DNA of 36,189 nucleotides. Origin: a virus. How positions within the stretch are numbered: the stretch's first letter is position 1; each line of letters begins with the position of its first letter. Where the stretch lies: the IMG/VR virus record IMGVR_UViG_3300042691_016040, positions 1 through 36,189 of that record; one strand, written 5' to 3'. The notes beneath the pieces were generated by a model. It had not been told where the DNA came from. It was given only the letters and a program-made list of their open reading frames with translations, and ran no database searches. A program made the position numbers and the translations under genes. Positions 1-8,287 of the stretch are shown in pieces.

Positions 1-1216
1 GGCGTAATACCATGTTTAAACGATCAACAATAGTATGACCTCTAGTAAAATCACCAAAATACATTGGATAGAGATTATCAGTTCCAGCCGATGCTGATGC
101 TTTAGAAGGTGCATTTACATAAGTATTAACAACAACATCAAAACCTAGTAATTTACCAACAATACCATCATCGCGAGATAAACCATCAACATAAATTGGG
201 CGTTTTTGATCATCCACTAATCCACGAATTGCTGAAAGCATAACAGGATTAATAATGAATTTAGCATTAGGTGTCCAATATGCTTGTGGTAATGCATAAA
301 CAAAATTAACAATGTCTTTATAAACAACATTATTTGTTATTGCATTTCCGTTTGTTGTTAATTGATCGTATGTTGCTAAATTATGCAAACCATCGCTTGA
401 TGCCGTTCCTGACGAACCAAAAGATGATGCTGATGTAGTGCCACCTGTGTAAGTAGCATTAGCACCTGGATATTGATTAAGACCGCGTAAGCCGTCAGAA
501 CCACCACCACCTGTTGCAGTAGCCGCACCTTGATCGTTGTTTGTGATCATACTAATAGCTTCGCGTTGGCTAAATTCAGCTAACATATCTGAAATTACAT
601 TAGATTCTAAACCATCGATGTCATCTAAAGCCGCAGTTCTAATTGGAAATTGAACATTTAAATCTTTTAAGTTTAATTGCCAAATTGAAGTTGCTTCAGT
701 TGTAGCCGCAGTATTATTTACAATACCATAACCCCAACCTGCGCCTGCATCACCTGTTTTAGCTCTAAATTGATATGTAGAACCATCAGTAGCAACTGAA
801 CGAGATACACCGCGCATAGGATTTTCTAAACGCAATGAAGCAAATACTGGATCATAAGCAGTTCTACCACCAATGCCTGCACCTGAACCTGTTAGAGTTG
901 AAGCTTCTTTAATGTATGCGTCATATTGACCAGCATCTTCAAATAATTTAATTTCTTTTTCTACGCGACCATTGCCTTTTATAAATTCAGCAAGTTGTCC
1001 TTTAACCATACGATTAACTTCTTGCGAAATTGATTTGTATGTTTTAATTACTGGAGTTGCGTTAATTGAAGCAACTTTAGCTTCAAGTGCCGCTACTTTT
1101 TCATCAAAAGAAGCTACAGTTTCAGCAATTTTAGCATCAACAGTAGTTGTTACTTCAGCTACCTTCGCTAAATTTGCCGCTTCTATAGCGTCTAATTTTT
1201 CAATGATTTTTTCCAT
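1..1216 (-). CDS. Major capsid protein 1, HK97 fold (N-terminal 405 codons; continues at the window end)
   Basis: This is the main part of an HK97-fold major capsid protein that forms the icosahedral shell. It starts at ATG 1216-1214 behind a good ribosome site (AAGGAT). Residues 1 to about 60 are Ala/Glu/Lys-rich and look like a coiled coil, and up to about residue 95 they match the delta (scaffolding) region removed by the prohead protease encoded just upstream. The core then carries STLTGSG, SIWQL, a PIRTA-x-DDIDG segment and DGLRGL. The frame is open at base 1; with the 16-base terminal overlap collapsed it continues at 36173 and ends at 36055, giving 444 residues. It is a paralogue of the capsid protein at 34928-35986. 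Confidence 0.93.
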   Translation of the reverse strand, partial: MEKIIEKLDAIEAANLAKVAEVTTTVDAKIAETVASFDEKVAALEAKVASINATPVIKTYKSISQEVNRMVKGQLAEFIKGNGRVEKEIKLFEDAGQYDAYIKEASTLTGSGAGIGGRTAYDPVFASLRLENPMRGVSRSVATDGSTYQFRAKTGDAGAGWGYGIVNNTAATTEATSIWQLNLKDLNVQFPIRTAALDDIDGLESNVISDMLAEFSQREAISMITNNDQGAATATGGGGSDGLRGLNQYPGANATYTGGTTSASSFGSSGTASSDGLHNLATYDQLTTNGNAITNNVVYKDIVNFVYALPQAYWTPNAKFIINPVMLSAIRGLVDDQKRPIYVDGLSRDDGIVGKLLGFDVVVNTYVNAPSKASASAGTDNLYPMYFGDFTRGHTIVDRLNMVLR

Positions 1217-1219
1217 GAT

Positions 1220-2032
1220 TTATCCTTTTAAACGATTGTTAAGATGTTTAAGAAGTTCTCTTTGCTCAAAAGCTTTAAGCAATTCTTCTTCTTGGTTTAC
1301 CACCGCATCGGATTCACTCTGAATAGGTGTATTTTCAAAAATAACTTTAGGCTCATCACGAGTTTCTAAAATTTGTTTGAAAATTGAAGATGCGGTGGTC
1401 GCATCTTTTCTTGAAAGTTTTGCATCACGCAATGCTTTCTCGATAAGTTTTAAGTCTAAAGAACCATCGGCTCTAAAGCACTCTAATTTCGAGATTTCAG
1501 CATTTAAATTATTTGGTTGCATAACAATTGACACTTCTCTTAATCCGCCTTTAGTAATTTGGAAATAAGCTTCATCCATATCATCATCGTCTGCTAAAAC
1601 ATTGCCTTCTTTATCTGTCATACAGTATTCGTCTGCATAAGCGCCTACAGAAACACCGCCAACAAGGTTTGGGCTTTCTTTCATAATAGTATATAAGTCT
1701 TTACCCATGCTTGTATTGACAAACATTTTACCTTTTGCATGCATGCCTTCATCATCCATCATAAATTCATACCATTCACCAACTGGCATAGACATATCGT
1801 TATGTTGAAAATACATTGGCAAAGGTTTTTCTGATTTCATAAATTCATCCATCCAATCAGCAAACCCTTCAGCTTTATAATTGAACTTACGGCCATCAGC
1901 ACCTTCTCTTGGGCCAAAAGTTGTTACTGTTGCTTCAATCACACCGCTATAATCGGAAGCTTCATCGGCTTTAACACCTAATTCAACTTTTGATTCAAAA
2001 AAATACTTTTCAAAATTTAGTTTATTAATCAT
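1220..2032 (-). CDS. HK97-type prohead maturation protease (S78/U35 family)
   Basis: The 270-residue protein fits the HK97 prohead protease family, which cleaves the scaffold region of the capsid protein during assembly. His77 in the segment MYFQHND and Ser128 in GGVSVGAY sit where the catalytic His and Ser of this family lie. The C-terminal third (about 165-270) is charged and probably assembly-related. The start is supported by the ribosome site AAGGGAG about eight bases upstream. It lies directly between a small gene after the portal and capsid gene 1, the usual portal-protease-capsid order. Confidence 0.92.
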   Translation of the reverse strand: MINKLNFEKYFFESKVELGVKADEASDYSGVIEATVTTFGPREGADGRKFNYKAEGFADWMDEFMKSEKPLPMYFQHNDMSMPVGEWYEFMMDDEGMHAKGKMFVNTSMGKDLYTIMKESPNLVGGVSVGAYADEYCMTDKEGNVLADDDDMDEAYFQITKGGLREVSIVMQPNNLNAEISKLECFRADGSLDLKLIEKALRDAKLSRKDATTASSIFKQILETRDEPKVIFENTPIQSESDAVVNQEEELLKAFEQRELLKHLNNRLKG

Positions 2033-2135
2033 TGATTGGAACTCCCTTATTTTTCATTCCGTTAGTTTCAACAGGTTTAGGTTTTCTCTTTTTAGCCTGT
2101 TGCGTTAATTTGTCGAGTAGCTCTTTTAATGTCAT
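2025..2135 (-). CDS. 36-residue basic protein between portal and protease
   Basis: This ORF reads MTLKELLDKLTQQAKKRKPK and so on for 36 codons. Its ATG overlaps the portal stop codon (TAATG), a good AGGAAA ribosome site lies upstream, and its end overlaps the protease start by eight bases. Those junctions argue for translation. The first half could form an amphipathic helix and the middle is Lys/Arg/Pro-rich. I do not recognise a family; a small head-assembly or packaging-associated role is only an inference from position. Confidence 0.6.
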   Translation of the reverse strand: MTLKELLDKLTQQAKKRKPKPVETNGMKNKGVPIND

Positions 2136-3544
2136 TAGGCTTTTCCTGCCTGACCTGTTTTGCCAACGCTAGAAGTGTTGCCACCGCCACCCGTATCTTG
2201 CGGTGAAGTGCCACTAATAGGCCTAGCTTGTTTTGATGTATCTTTTAATTCGTCTGCGCCTTCAAAGTTTTCTTTGCCAAGATATTCTCGCGCTTCATTA
2301 GGTGTGATTATACCATTATTCACACCTGCTACGGCATAATTCATTTGATCTAGCGGTGCGCCTTTTAAAAAGTTTTCAGTTTGGAATTCAATACAGAGGT
2401 TTGGGTAGCCATTTAGTAAAGATGACTTAAACTTTTGCTGAATATTAACAATCATTGGATACATTGTTGATTTATAAAATTCATCAAGCATAGTTTGAGT
2501 ATTATTATATTTACTTTCGCCAATACCTAGCATAGATGGCGGAACGCCAAATAAACCACAGATACGCTTCATAGTTTGTTCTTTTAATGCGCGTGCATCA
2601 GCATCTTGAAGTGTTAGCATATTTAATGGCATATACTTCATGCCGTTATCTAACAACATACCTTGACCTGGTTTAGATAAGTCGGTTGATTTAGAACCTG
2701 TTAGAGAAGTCCATGCTTCTTTTAATCTTGCGGCTATTTCTTTAAATTTAGCATCAGGAATAACTTGGTCTGTAACAAACATGCCGCTTGGTTTAGCACC
2801 ATTAAGCATAATAAAGTTTGAATAGAGGTCAATATCTTGATCAAGCGATACAAGTTCGGTGGCTAAAATGCCTTTATTAAAACCAGCCGAACCTTGCCAA
2901 GCCATTTCACTTGCATGAATAACTTGGAAATAATCTAATGGCTCATCCTTATTAAATCCGTAAGTGCTAGTCGATAACCTATATGTAGGATACCGCGTAG
3001 GCGTGATTTGAGCGGTTATTAAGGTGGAATCCAAAAGATACATTTCCATTGGGGTTAGCGTAGAGTTAGTTTGCTCTTTGCGCCATAAAGCGGTGAATGT
3101 TTCGCCCGAGAGGTCATACCACATAGACCATTGATACCAAAACTCGTATGCAGATTGATAGTTATTAGGATTGTTTAATAAATAATAGACTGCTTTTGCT
3201 TTAGCTTTATCTCTAGCTGAAACATTAGGATCAGTAACCGCATCAACTAGCTTACCATTTTCATCATAAGCCATGATCTTAATAGGTAGTTGAGCTAATG
3301 CGCGAGCTTTAGCATTTACGCAAGCCATAACAGTTGAGTTGCGTGATAGCATAGACATATCGACTACGCGACCAGCCGCATTCACAGAACTTGTAGTTAC
3401 ATATAATAATTGATTATTTGATTGATTTTTTTGACCTTGAACATTGCGTAAGATGTTGTTTCCTAACGCAGTTTGGCCAAATAATGTATTACTTTCTGAT
3501 GCGTTTTTGTTTGATTTTCTTTTGAAAATATCTGTTATAGCCAT
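2135..3544 (-). CDS. Portal protein, HK97 type (Phage_portal)
   Basis: The 469-residue protein matches the HK97-type portal family that forms the dodecameric DNA gate at one capsid vertex. Typical segments include MACVNAKARALAQLPIKI near residue 75, the region around VIHASEMAWQG in the middle, and QTMKRICGLFGVPPSMLG followed by the QTMLDEFYKSTMYP helix. The C-terminus from about 440 is a low-complexity Gly/Ser/Thr tail. It lies between the large terminase (gap of nine bases) and the protease, the standard arrangement. Confidence 0.94.
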   Translation of the reverse strand: MAITDIFKRKSNKNASESNTLFGQTALGNNILRNVQGQKNQSNNQLLYVTTSSVNAAGRVVDMSMLSRNSTVMACVNAKARALAQLPIKIMAYDENGKLVDAVTDPNVSARDKAKAKAVYYLLNNPNNYQSAYEFWYQWSMWYDLSGETFTALWRKEQTNSTLTPMEMYLLDSTLITAQITPTRYPTYRLSTSTYGFNKDEPLDYFQVIHASEMAWQGSAGFNKGILATELVSLDQDIDLYSNFIMLNGAKPSGMFVTDQVIPDAKFKEIAARLKEAWTSLTGSKSTDLSKPGQGMLLDNGMKYMPLNMLTLQDADARALKEQTMKRICGLFGVPPSMLGIGESKYNNTQTMLDEFYKSTMYPMIVNIQQKFKSSLLNGYPNLCIEFQTENFLKGAPLDQMNYAVAGVNNGIITPNEAREYLGKENFEGADELKDTSKQARPISGTSPQDTGGGGNTSSVGKTGQAGKA

Positions 3545-3553
3545 ATTTTTCCT

Positions 3554-5212
3554 TTATAAGCTTCTAAAGCCAAACGCACTAGAAACAAATGGGTTATCCA
3601 ATGAGCAATGCATAGCGATAATAAGCGCTATTATACCATCAACCTTTGCTGATTTATCAGCTTCATTCTTGCGAATCTTAATATTGCCATTCACATCTTC
3701 ATAAACTTCGCAATTACCTAATTGCCATCCTACAAACGGATTACCACTATGTTTAATTTGATGTTGCATAATTAATTTTTCAGTATGCTTGGATGGATTA
3801 TTTAAAACGGCCATACCCTGTCCAACTTTTTTGACGGGAATACTGTAATCATACAATCTTGCTACTAAAGAAGCGGCATTATAAGCATCATACCCTACTT
3901 CCTTAACATTATAAAGCGTTGCTTGTTGTTTTATGTATTCAGATATTTCTCGATCATCCATAACATTGCCTTCAGTAATCTTTAAAATACCTGATCGAAC
4001 TGCTTGATCAAAGATTGGTCGATAATGAGTTGGAATTAATTCTAAACCTTCTTCGGGTAAAAAGAATTGAAAGTGTGCATAGTAATCTTCTTCCGAATAT
4101 CTTTTTAATACACATACTGCATTTAAGTCGCGAGTGGCCGCCAAGTCAAAACCAACAAAGACTGCTTCAGGATCAGGCTTATCTTCACCAATAGAATCAT
4201 CCCAATATTGCCGATCAATCCATGCGGTGTTAGCGCTTACATAAATGTTAAGTGTCTTACATAAGAATTCATTAAGTGCCGCAGGTTTTAATTTAGCTTG
4301 TTCGCATCGTTCTTTAATTGCATCTTGATAAACAGATATGCCATGCATAGGGTTTGCTTTAGCCCAAGTCTTTTCATCTCGCCAATCGTCTGCGGGATCA
4401 AGTCCATAAAGAAGGCCAAACCATTTAGGATTATCAGGTGCTTCGCCATGAAGCATAGCTTCAAAAGCCATTAAGTCCTCATAGAATTTAGTTTCTTTAG
4501 TAAACGATGCGGTAGTGATATAAATCCTTAACGGATTCTTTCGGGCCACCATACCTGAATGGATAACTTCAATAGAGTTACGATCAACAATCTGTGCGGC
4601 TTCATCTATGATAGCGCATGATGCATTCTTACCATCGCCTGATTTTTTATTGTCGCGAGAGAGTGCTTTAAATACAGTTTGAGCATCATTGGTTTTTCCA
4701 ATCTCATATTTAGAAACTCGATAGCAAGCTTTCAATTCTTCAGGCATAGATTCAATCATAGAACGAGCGGCATCAAAAACAATCATTGCTTGATCTCGAT
4801 TGGTTGCTAAAGTAAATACCTCTGCGCCAGCTTCGTTAAATAATAATTCGTATAAGCCAATGATTGCAGTTAGTGTGGACTTACCTGCTTTTCTAGGAAT
4901 ATAAACAATGACATCAGTTGTCATTCTTTTATCGTGATCTTTTTTGTGGCGGAATCCATAGATGCCACATATAAGCATTATTTGGAAAGGTTGCAGTTCT
5001 ATTTGTTGGCCAGCATCAGGGCCTTTAGTATGTTTAAGAACGGAAACAAAATTTAAAACATGATCGACATATTCAGGGATAAATTCAAACTCCCATTGCT
5101 TATCTTCCATAAAGTTTAGAAAGCGCTGGCAAGCAAGCTGAATATTTTTGCAAACTTCTATATTGCCTTTAACAACATCGTTGGCATATTTAATGCCTAT
5201 CTTATAATCCAT
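3554..5212 (-). CDS. terL: Terminase large subunit (Terminase_1 family)
   Basis: This is the 552-residue packaging motor. The ATPase half has a Walker A-type motif PRKAGKST at 106-113 and a Walker B IIDEA at 201-205. The RNase H-like nuclease half has acidic residues in the expected places: D356 (VGFDLAAT), D442 (GYDAYNAA) and D525 (KVDGIIAL). The start codon overlaps the stop of the small terminase by one base (TAATG), which suggests coupling. HK97/P27-type terminases usually go with cohesive-end packaging, but the end type cannot be read here. Confidence 0.96.
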   Translation of the reverse strand: MDYKIGIKYANDVVKGNIEVCKNIQLACQRFLNFMEDKQWEFEFIPEYVDHVLNFVSVLKHTKGPDAGQQIELQPFQIMLICGIYGFRHKKDHDKRMTTDVIVYIPRKAGKSTLTAIIGLYELLFNEAGAEVFTLATNRDQAMIVFDAARSMIESMPEELKACYRVSKYEIGKTNDAQTVFKALSRDNKKSGDGKNASCAIIDEAAQIVDRNSIEVIHSGMVARKNPLRIYITTASFTKETKFYEDLMAFEAMLHGEAPDNPKWFGLLYGLDPADDWRDEKTWAKANPMHGISVYQDAIKERCEQAKLKPAALNEFLCKTLNIYVSANTAWIDRQYWDDSIGEDKPDPEAVFVGFDLAATRDLNAVCVLKRYSEEDYYAHFQFFLPEEGLELIPTHYRPIFDQAVRSGILKITEGNVMDDREISEYIKQQATLYNVKEVGYDAYNAASLVARLYDYSIPVKKVGQGMAVLNNPSKHTEKLIMQHQIKHSGNPFVGWQLGNCEVYEDVNGNIKIRKNEADKSAKVDGIIALIIAMHCSLDNPFVSSAFGFRSL

Positions 5213-5691
5213 TATTTTTTAACTTGTGGCCCTTGTAGTAATCTTCCAATCATTGAATTAGTATTTAGATTAGTGCTTGTTTTATTTAATCTTCCTTTTG
5301 GTGTTAATCCTAATTCATTCATTAAAACAACAATTAATTTTAGAGATTCTTTGCGAATAGAAACATAAGGCGATGGCCCAATAGTTTTTCCGTCATTAAA
5401 GCTTGTTACTAAACCTTCAACGGCAATATGGCGATTGCAATCTATGTAAGTATCAATCTGATCTGCAAGCATGGCTAATGAATGTTTATCTTGATCCGAG
5501 CCTAAACCATAAAGATCATAAAGATAGTTAGAAGTTTCTAAAACAAATTTTGGTTTATTCCAAGCGTCAGGATTATCCATCCACTCTGCTTGAGGAATTC
5601 TTGTGCGTAAATTTTCAGGCAAGGGAATTCCCATGTTTTCGCCTTTTGTTCCCCTGACTATGTGAAGTTCGGGTGGAAGTTTAGCAGTCAT
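5212..5691 (-). CDS. terS: Terminase small subunit (P27 family)
   Basis: The protein resembles P27-family small terminases, which recognise phage DNA for packaging: a TAKLPPELHIVRGTK start, a central helical region with SMLADQ-like and IAVEGL segments, and the SLKLIVVLMNELGLTPKGR stretch before the C-terminus. An in-frame GTG at 5700 is possible, but the run of seven G residues that acts as the ribosome site abuts it and is spaced eight bases from the ATG at 5691, so I prefer 159 residues. It sits directly before terL. Confidence 0.87.
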   Translation of the reverse strand: MTAKLPPELHIVRGTKGENMGIPLPENLRTRIPQAEWMDNPDAWNKPKFVLETSNYLYDLYGLGSDQDKHSLAMLADQIDTYIDCNRHIAVEGLVTSFNDGKTIGPSPYVSIRKESLKLIVVLMNELGLTPKGRLNKTSTNLNTNSMIGRLLQGPQVKK

Positions 5692-5700
5692 TATAGACAC

Positions 5701-5793
5701 CCCCCCTTAAAAACCCCTTTTGTGAAAGATTGGTTTCGCGCTTGCTCGTTTAGCACCCCTAAAATGTTTAAGTTATTCAATAAGTTAGCGGTA
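5701..5793 (-). promoter_or_regulatory. Intergenic leader before the terminase genes with an unusual G-run ribosome site
   Basis: This 93-base gap before terS contains no ORF that I can support. Its only clear element is the AAGGGGGGG run immediately upstream of the terS start, stronger and more G-rich than other ribosome sites in this AT-rich genome. I found no convincing -35/-10 pair. Confidence 0.35.
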
Positions 5794-6075
5794 TTACTTC
5801 GATTCATTATTAACACCTTGACCTAACTCGCCTGCTAATGCGGCGTAGCCACACATATCAATAGCATTATCAACATGAGATGGACTGTGTTTATATCTAG
5901 CAATTTTAAGTAGTGTCATTAGTATTGCAACATCTTGAGGTGTGATTGTGTGATTAAGATAAGCCGACCATAATCTTCCTATGTTAGCGAAGTTATCCTC
6001 TGCTTGTCCATGCGTTGATTGTCTGTCTTTAGTTATATACTCATTAGCAGTTCTTAATATCTCTGTCTTATCCAT
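5794..6075 (-). CDS. DUF6378-like phage protein
   Basis: The 93-residue protein has the pattern of the DUF6378 family common in phages: HGQAEDNFANIGRLWSAYL, then ITPQDVAILMTLLKIARYKH and NAIDMCGYAALAGE. The biochemical role of the family is not established. The ribosome site lies in the leader AGGATAAGACA, an 11-base sequence also found before two other genes here. It lies between endolysin and terminase genes, which is a common location. Confidence 0.78.
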   Translation of the reverse strand: MDKTEILRTANEYITKDRQSTHGQAEDNFANIGRLWSAYLNHTITPQDVAILMTLLKIARYKHSPSHVDNAIDMCGYAALAGELGQGVNNESK

Positions 6076-6084
6076 TGTCTTATC

Positions 6085-6567
6085 CTATGTCATTAGTAAA
6101 TTATATTCATCTTGCCTACGCTTAACTAATCCGTTTAACACTTTACCACCACCACGATTATATTTCAATAGCGATGCGCCCGCCATATCCTTATCACCGC
6201 GTAACAAAGCAGAACGAACAGTAGAGCGTTGTAGTAATCCTGTCCCGCAATTAAAAGCGAAGGAGCATAAGGCGCTAAACATTCCTTGAGTGAATCGATA
6301 AGACACAGGGAATAACATAGTAACTCCTCTTTCAAATCGTGCAAGGTCTTTAATAAGTAAATCATTTATTTCTTCTTTGCTCCATACTCTGTTATGTTCT
6401 GCTTTTAGTGGATATGCTTTTCGTTGTGCTAATGGCAATCTTGCCTGTTCGGGATATAAGACATGGCCGTAACCAATCGTATAAATTAAAGCAGGGCATA
6501 AATAAGGCCTATTATAAAAGCCCTCATATTTTTTTATGATTGCTAAACCTTTATCGCATATCTTCAT
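6085..6567 (-). CDS. Endolysin, GH24 (T4/P22-type) lysozyme
   Basis: This 160-residue enzyme should hydrolyse peptidoglycan glycan strands at lysis. The family triad Glu-8-Asp/Cys-5-Thr appears as E15 (YEGF), C24 and T30 (TIGYGH). Here the middle residue is Cys rather than the Asp of T4 lysozyme. There is no signal peptide or N-terminal membrane anchor, so it probably needs a holin. The start overlaps the holin stop by ATGA, so the two are coupled. The C-terminal GGGKVLNGLVKRRQ-E segment is typical of the family end. Confidence 0.93.
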   Translation of the reverse strand: MKICDKGLAIIKKYEGFYNRPYLCPALIYTIGYGHVLYPEQARLPLAQRKAYPLKAEHNRVWSKEEINDLLIKDLARFERGVTMLFPVSYRFTQGMFSALCSFAFNCGTGLLQRSTVRSALLRGDKDMAGASLLKYNRGGGKVLNGLVKRRQDEYNLLMT

Positions 6568-7046
6568 TTTTTAAACGCTTGTGTGCCAAACCAAAATGAA
6601 ACAACTGAAGCCCATATAATTTGTGTTTCGTCATCCCATAATAAATTCATAGCTATTTGGAAATCAACACCTGTGCGAATAGCATAAAAGAAACCAAATA
6701 CTTCTACAAAAACTAACAAACTAAATAATCCATAAGTAATTACAGGCCTTACTAAAGCTCTAATATTTACTACCCATCTTGATGCGCCTTTAGATATTTC
6801 AATATCATGTTGATATAAAGCATTGCGCTCTTGCGCTTGTGCTTCTACTTGGGATTGTTCTAAATGTATTTCTTCTACTTTAGCTTGAGCAATATAACCT
6901 CGCTCTGCCATTTGCAATTCTTTTTCTGTTTGAAGCTTTGACATCTCAATCTCATGCTTCTTATCAGAGCGATCCTGAAAAAAGTTAAGAATGTTTGGCA
7001 ATCCGCCACTAAAGAATGATAGTAAAGATGATATAAGGGTAAGCAT
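6564..7046 (-). CDS. Holin of the 3TM (gene-transfer-agent type) family
   Basis: The 160-residue protein has a short hydrophobic N-terminus, a charged helical middle (about 25-90, rich in Glu, Gln and Lys) and two hydrophobic C-terminal segments, the first beginning at RALVRPVITYGLF. This architecture and the RPVITY motif match the GTA_holin_3TM family. It would permeabilise the inner membrane for the endolysin encoded immediately downstream with a four-base overlap. Confidence 0.8.
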   Translation of the reverse strand: MLTLISSLLSFFSGGLPNILNFFQDRSDKKHEIEMSKLQTEKELQMAERGYIAQAKVEEIHLEQSQVEAQAQERNALYQHDIEISKGASRWVVNIRALVRPVITYGLFSLLVFVEVFGFFYAIRTGVDFQIAMNLLWDDETQIIWASVVSFWFGTQAFKK

Positions 7047-7047
7047 A

Positions 7048-7461
7048 TTAATTTCCTATTGGGTTAGTCATTGATTTTTGTATAGCCTTCATTTGAGTGT
7101 TTAAGCCATCTATTTGAGCTTTAACTTCAGAACGAACGCTTGATAAAGATGCTTCTACTTCTCTTTGTGATCCACGAGCAATAGCTGAAGTTTCACGAGC
7201 CAATGCAATAGCGTCTGATGCTTTCTCGTTAATTCTAATGCTTGAATCTTGAATAGCTAATAAACGCTCTTGTTGAGCTTTCATTTGAATTTCTAATGCT
7301 TGCACTTTGCTTTCATCGTATGAATCAACGACCGAACGCATTTTGTTGAAAGTCGTAATTCCATAATAAATCGGCGTTCCTACGACTGCTATAAGCGTTG
7401 AACCTATCAGAAATACTTGTTTGAGTGATAAGCCCCATATAAATTCCTTGTTGAAGTCCAT
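7048..7461 (-). CDS. Membrane-anchored coiled-coil protein in the lysis cassette (possible inner spanin)
   Basis: The protein has one transmembrane segment at about residues 13-33 followed by a long Ala/Gln/Glu-rich predicted coiled coil to the C-terminus. That topology resembles an inner-membrane spanin, but no family motif is seen. I place the start at the second ATG (7461), which is eight bases from the AGGA ribosome site; an ATG at 7467 is too close to it. The first about 45 codons overlap the end of the upstream gene in another frame. One base separates it from the holin. Confidence 0.7.
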   Translation of the reverse strand: MDFNKEFIWGLSLKQVFLIGSTLIAVVGTPIYYGITTFNKMRSVVDSYDESKVQALEIQMKAQQERLLAIQDSSIRINEKASDAIALARETSAIARGSQREVEASLSSVRSEVKAQIDGLNTQMKAIQKSMTNPIGN

Positions 7462-8287
7462 AATCATTTTCCTGCGTTAAATTATAAGAATCAACCATGT
7501 TAGGTTGAGTTAAATTGTTTGGGCTTTGTAATAAAGCCAAACTTAAAACTATTCCTAATCCAGGAATAATCTCTGTATCTTTCTTATCCTCTGATTTGGT
7601 ATCTTCTTTTTTAGATTCGCTTTTGACTTCACTTGTAGTGCTAGTCAATGCATTGCTAAATGTTTGAACAGGACTGACCTCTGCAATTACAGATTCGGTT
7701 ATCGTAGGCGTAACACTTGTGTTGAGTATCCCGCTCGGATTCACAGGGCTTATTACACTCACAGGGCTTGTTACATTGTTCTGATTGTCCAATGTCATCT
7801 TGCAAGTATTTAATGTTTCCGACCATGCAGTCCAAGTTGGCAAACCATACGGATCGGAGCATTGTGAAGCTCTTAATTCCGTTATTAATCCTTCGTATCC
7901 ACTCGCGCATGATAAAGTCCTTGTTTCTGTCGCTGATATACAAGTTGGCGGATCAGCTACACAATTATTTGAGCTATCTTGCCAAGCCGACCAACTACTC
8001 GCGCTACAAGTATAATACCTAACTTGATTTAATGCACCTGAATAATTAACGGAGCATGATAAAGTTCTAGTTTCTGTAGCGTCTGTGCAAACAGGTTGAA
8101 TGTAAGGTGCGCATATTGGATCATTAGGATAATAAGGACACCAATATCCTGTAAGCGCAGTTGCTTCATCTATGTCATAGCATTGTAAATTTGTTATGTA
8201 TCCATTTTGATCAGGAACATAAGTGCAATACCAAGCATAAGCATTACTGCTTATCAGCAATAACAGGAAGCTTAAAATCCGAACCAT
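7325..8287 (-). CDS. Secreted Cys-rich protein with two WSAW/ETRTLSC repeats
   Basis: From Met at 8287 the protein begins with a clear signal peptide (MVRILSFLLLLISSNAYA) followed by a Cys-rich region. Two repeats of about 40-45 residues start with ATETRTLSC and continue to a W-x-AW and a closing Cys, somewhat like thrombospondin-type sequences. A Ser/Thr-rich stretch, a Lys/Glu/Asp-rich segment (KSESKKEDTKSEDKKDTE) and a short hydrophobic segment follow. An earlier in-frame start at 8341 would bury the signal peptide. The function is unknown; it is probably periplasmic or surface-exposed. Confidence 0.7.
   Translation of the reverse strand: MVRILSFLLLLISSNAYAWYCTYVPDQNGYITNLQCYDIDEATALTGYWCPYYPNDPICAPYIQPVCTDATETRTLSCSVNYSGALNQVRYYTCSASSWSAWQDSSNNCVADPPTCISATETRTLSCASGYEGLITELRASQCSDPYGLPTWTAWSETLNTCKMTLDNQNNVTSPVSVISPVNPSGILNTSVTPTITESVIAEVSPVQTFSNALTSTTSEVKSESKKEDTKSEDKKDTEIIPGLGIVLSLALLQSPNNLTQPNMVDSYNLTQENDYGLQQGIYMGLITQTSISDRFNAYSSRRNADLLWNYDFQQNAFGR

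Noticed and set aside
1-16. Terminal 16-base repeat as attachment site or cohesive end
   Set aside because: It lies inside the capsid coding sequence and is explained by assembly overlap; no integrase is present.
972-1322. Plus-strand ORF opposite the capsid and protease genes
   Set aside because: It lies antisense to two well recognised proteins and has a Ser/Ala-rich shadow composition.
7656-7943. Alternative minus-strand ORF inside the Cys-rich exported gene
   Set aside because: It is a shifted frame of a gene with a clear signal peptide and repeats; no start signal was found.
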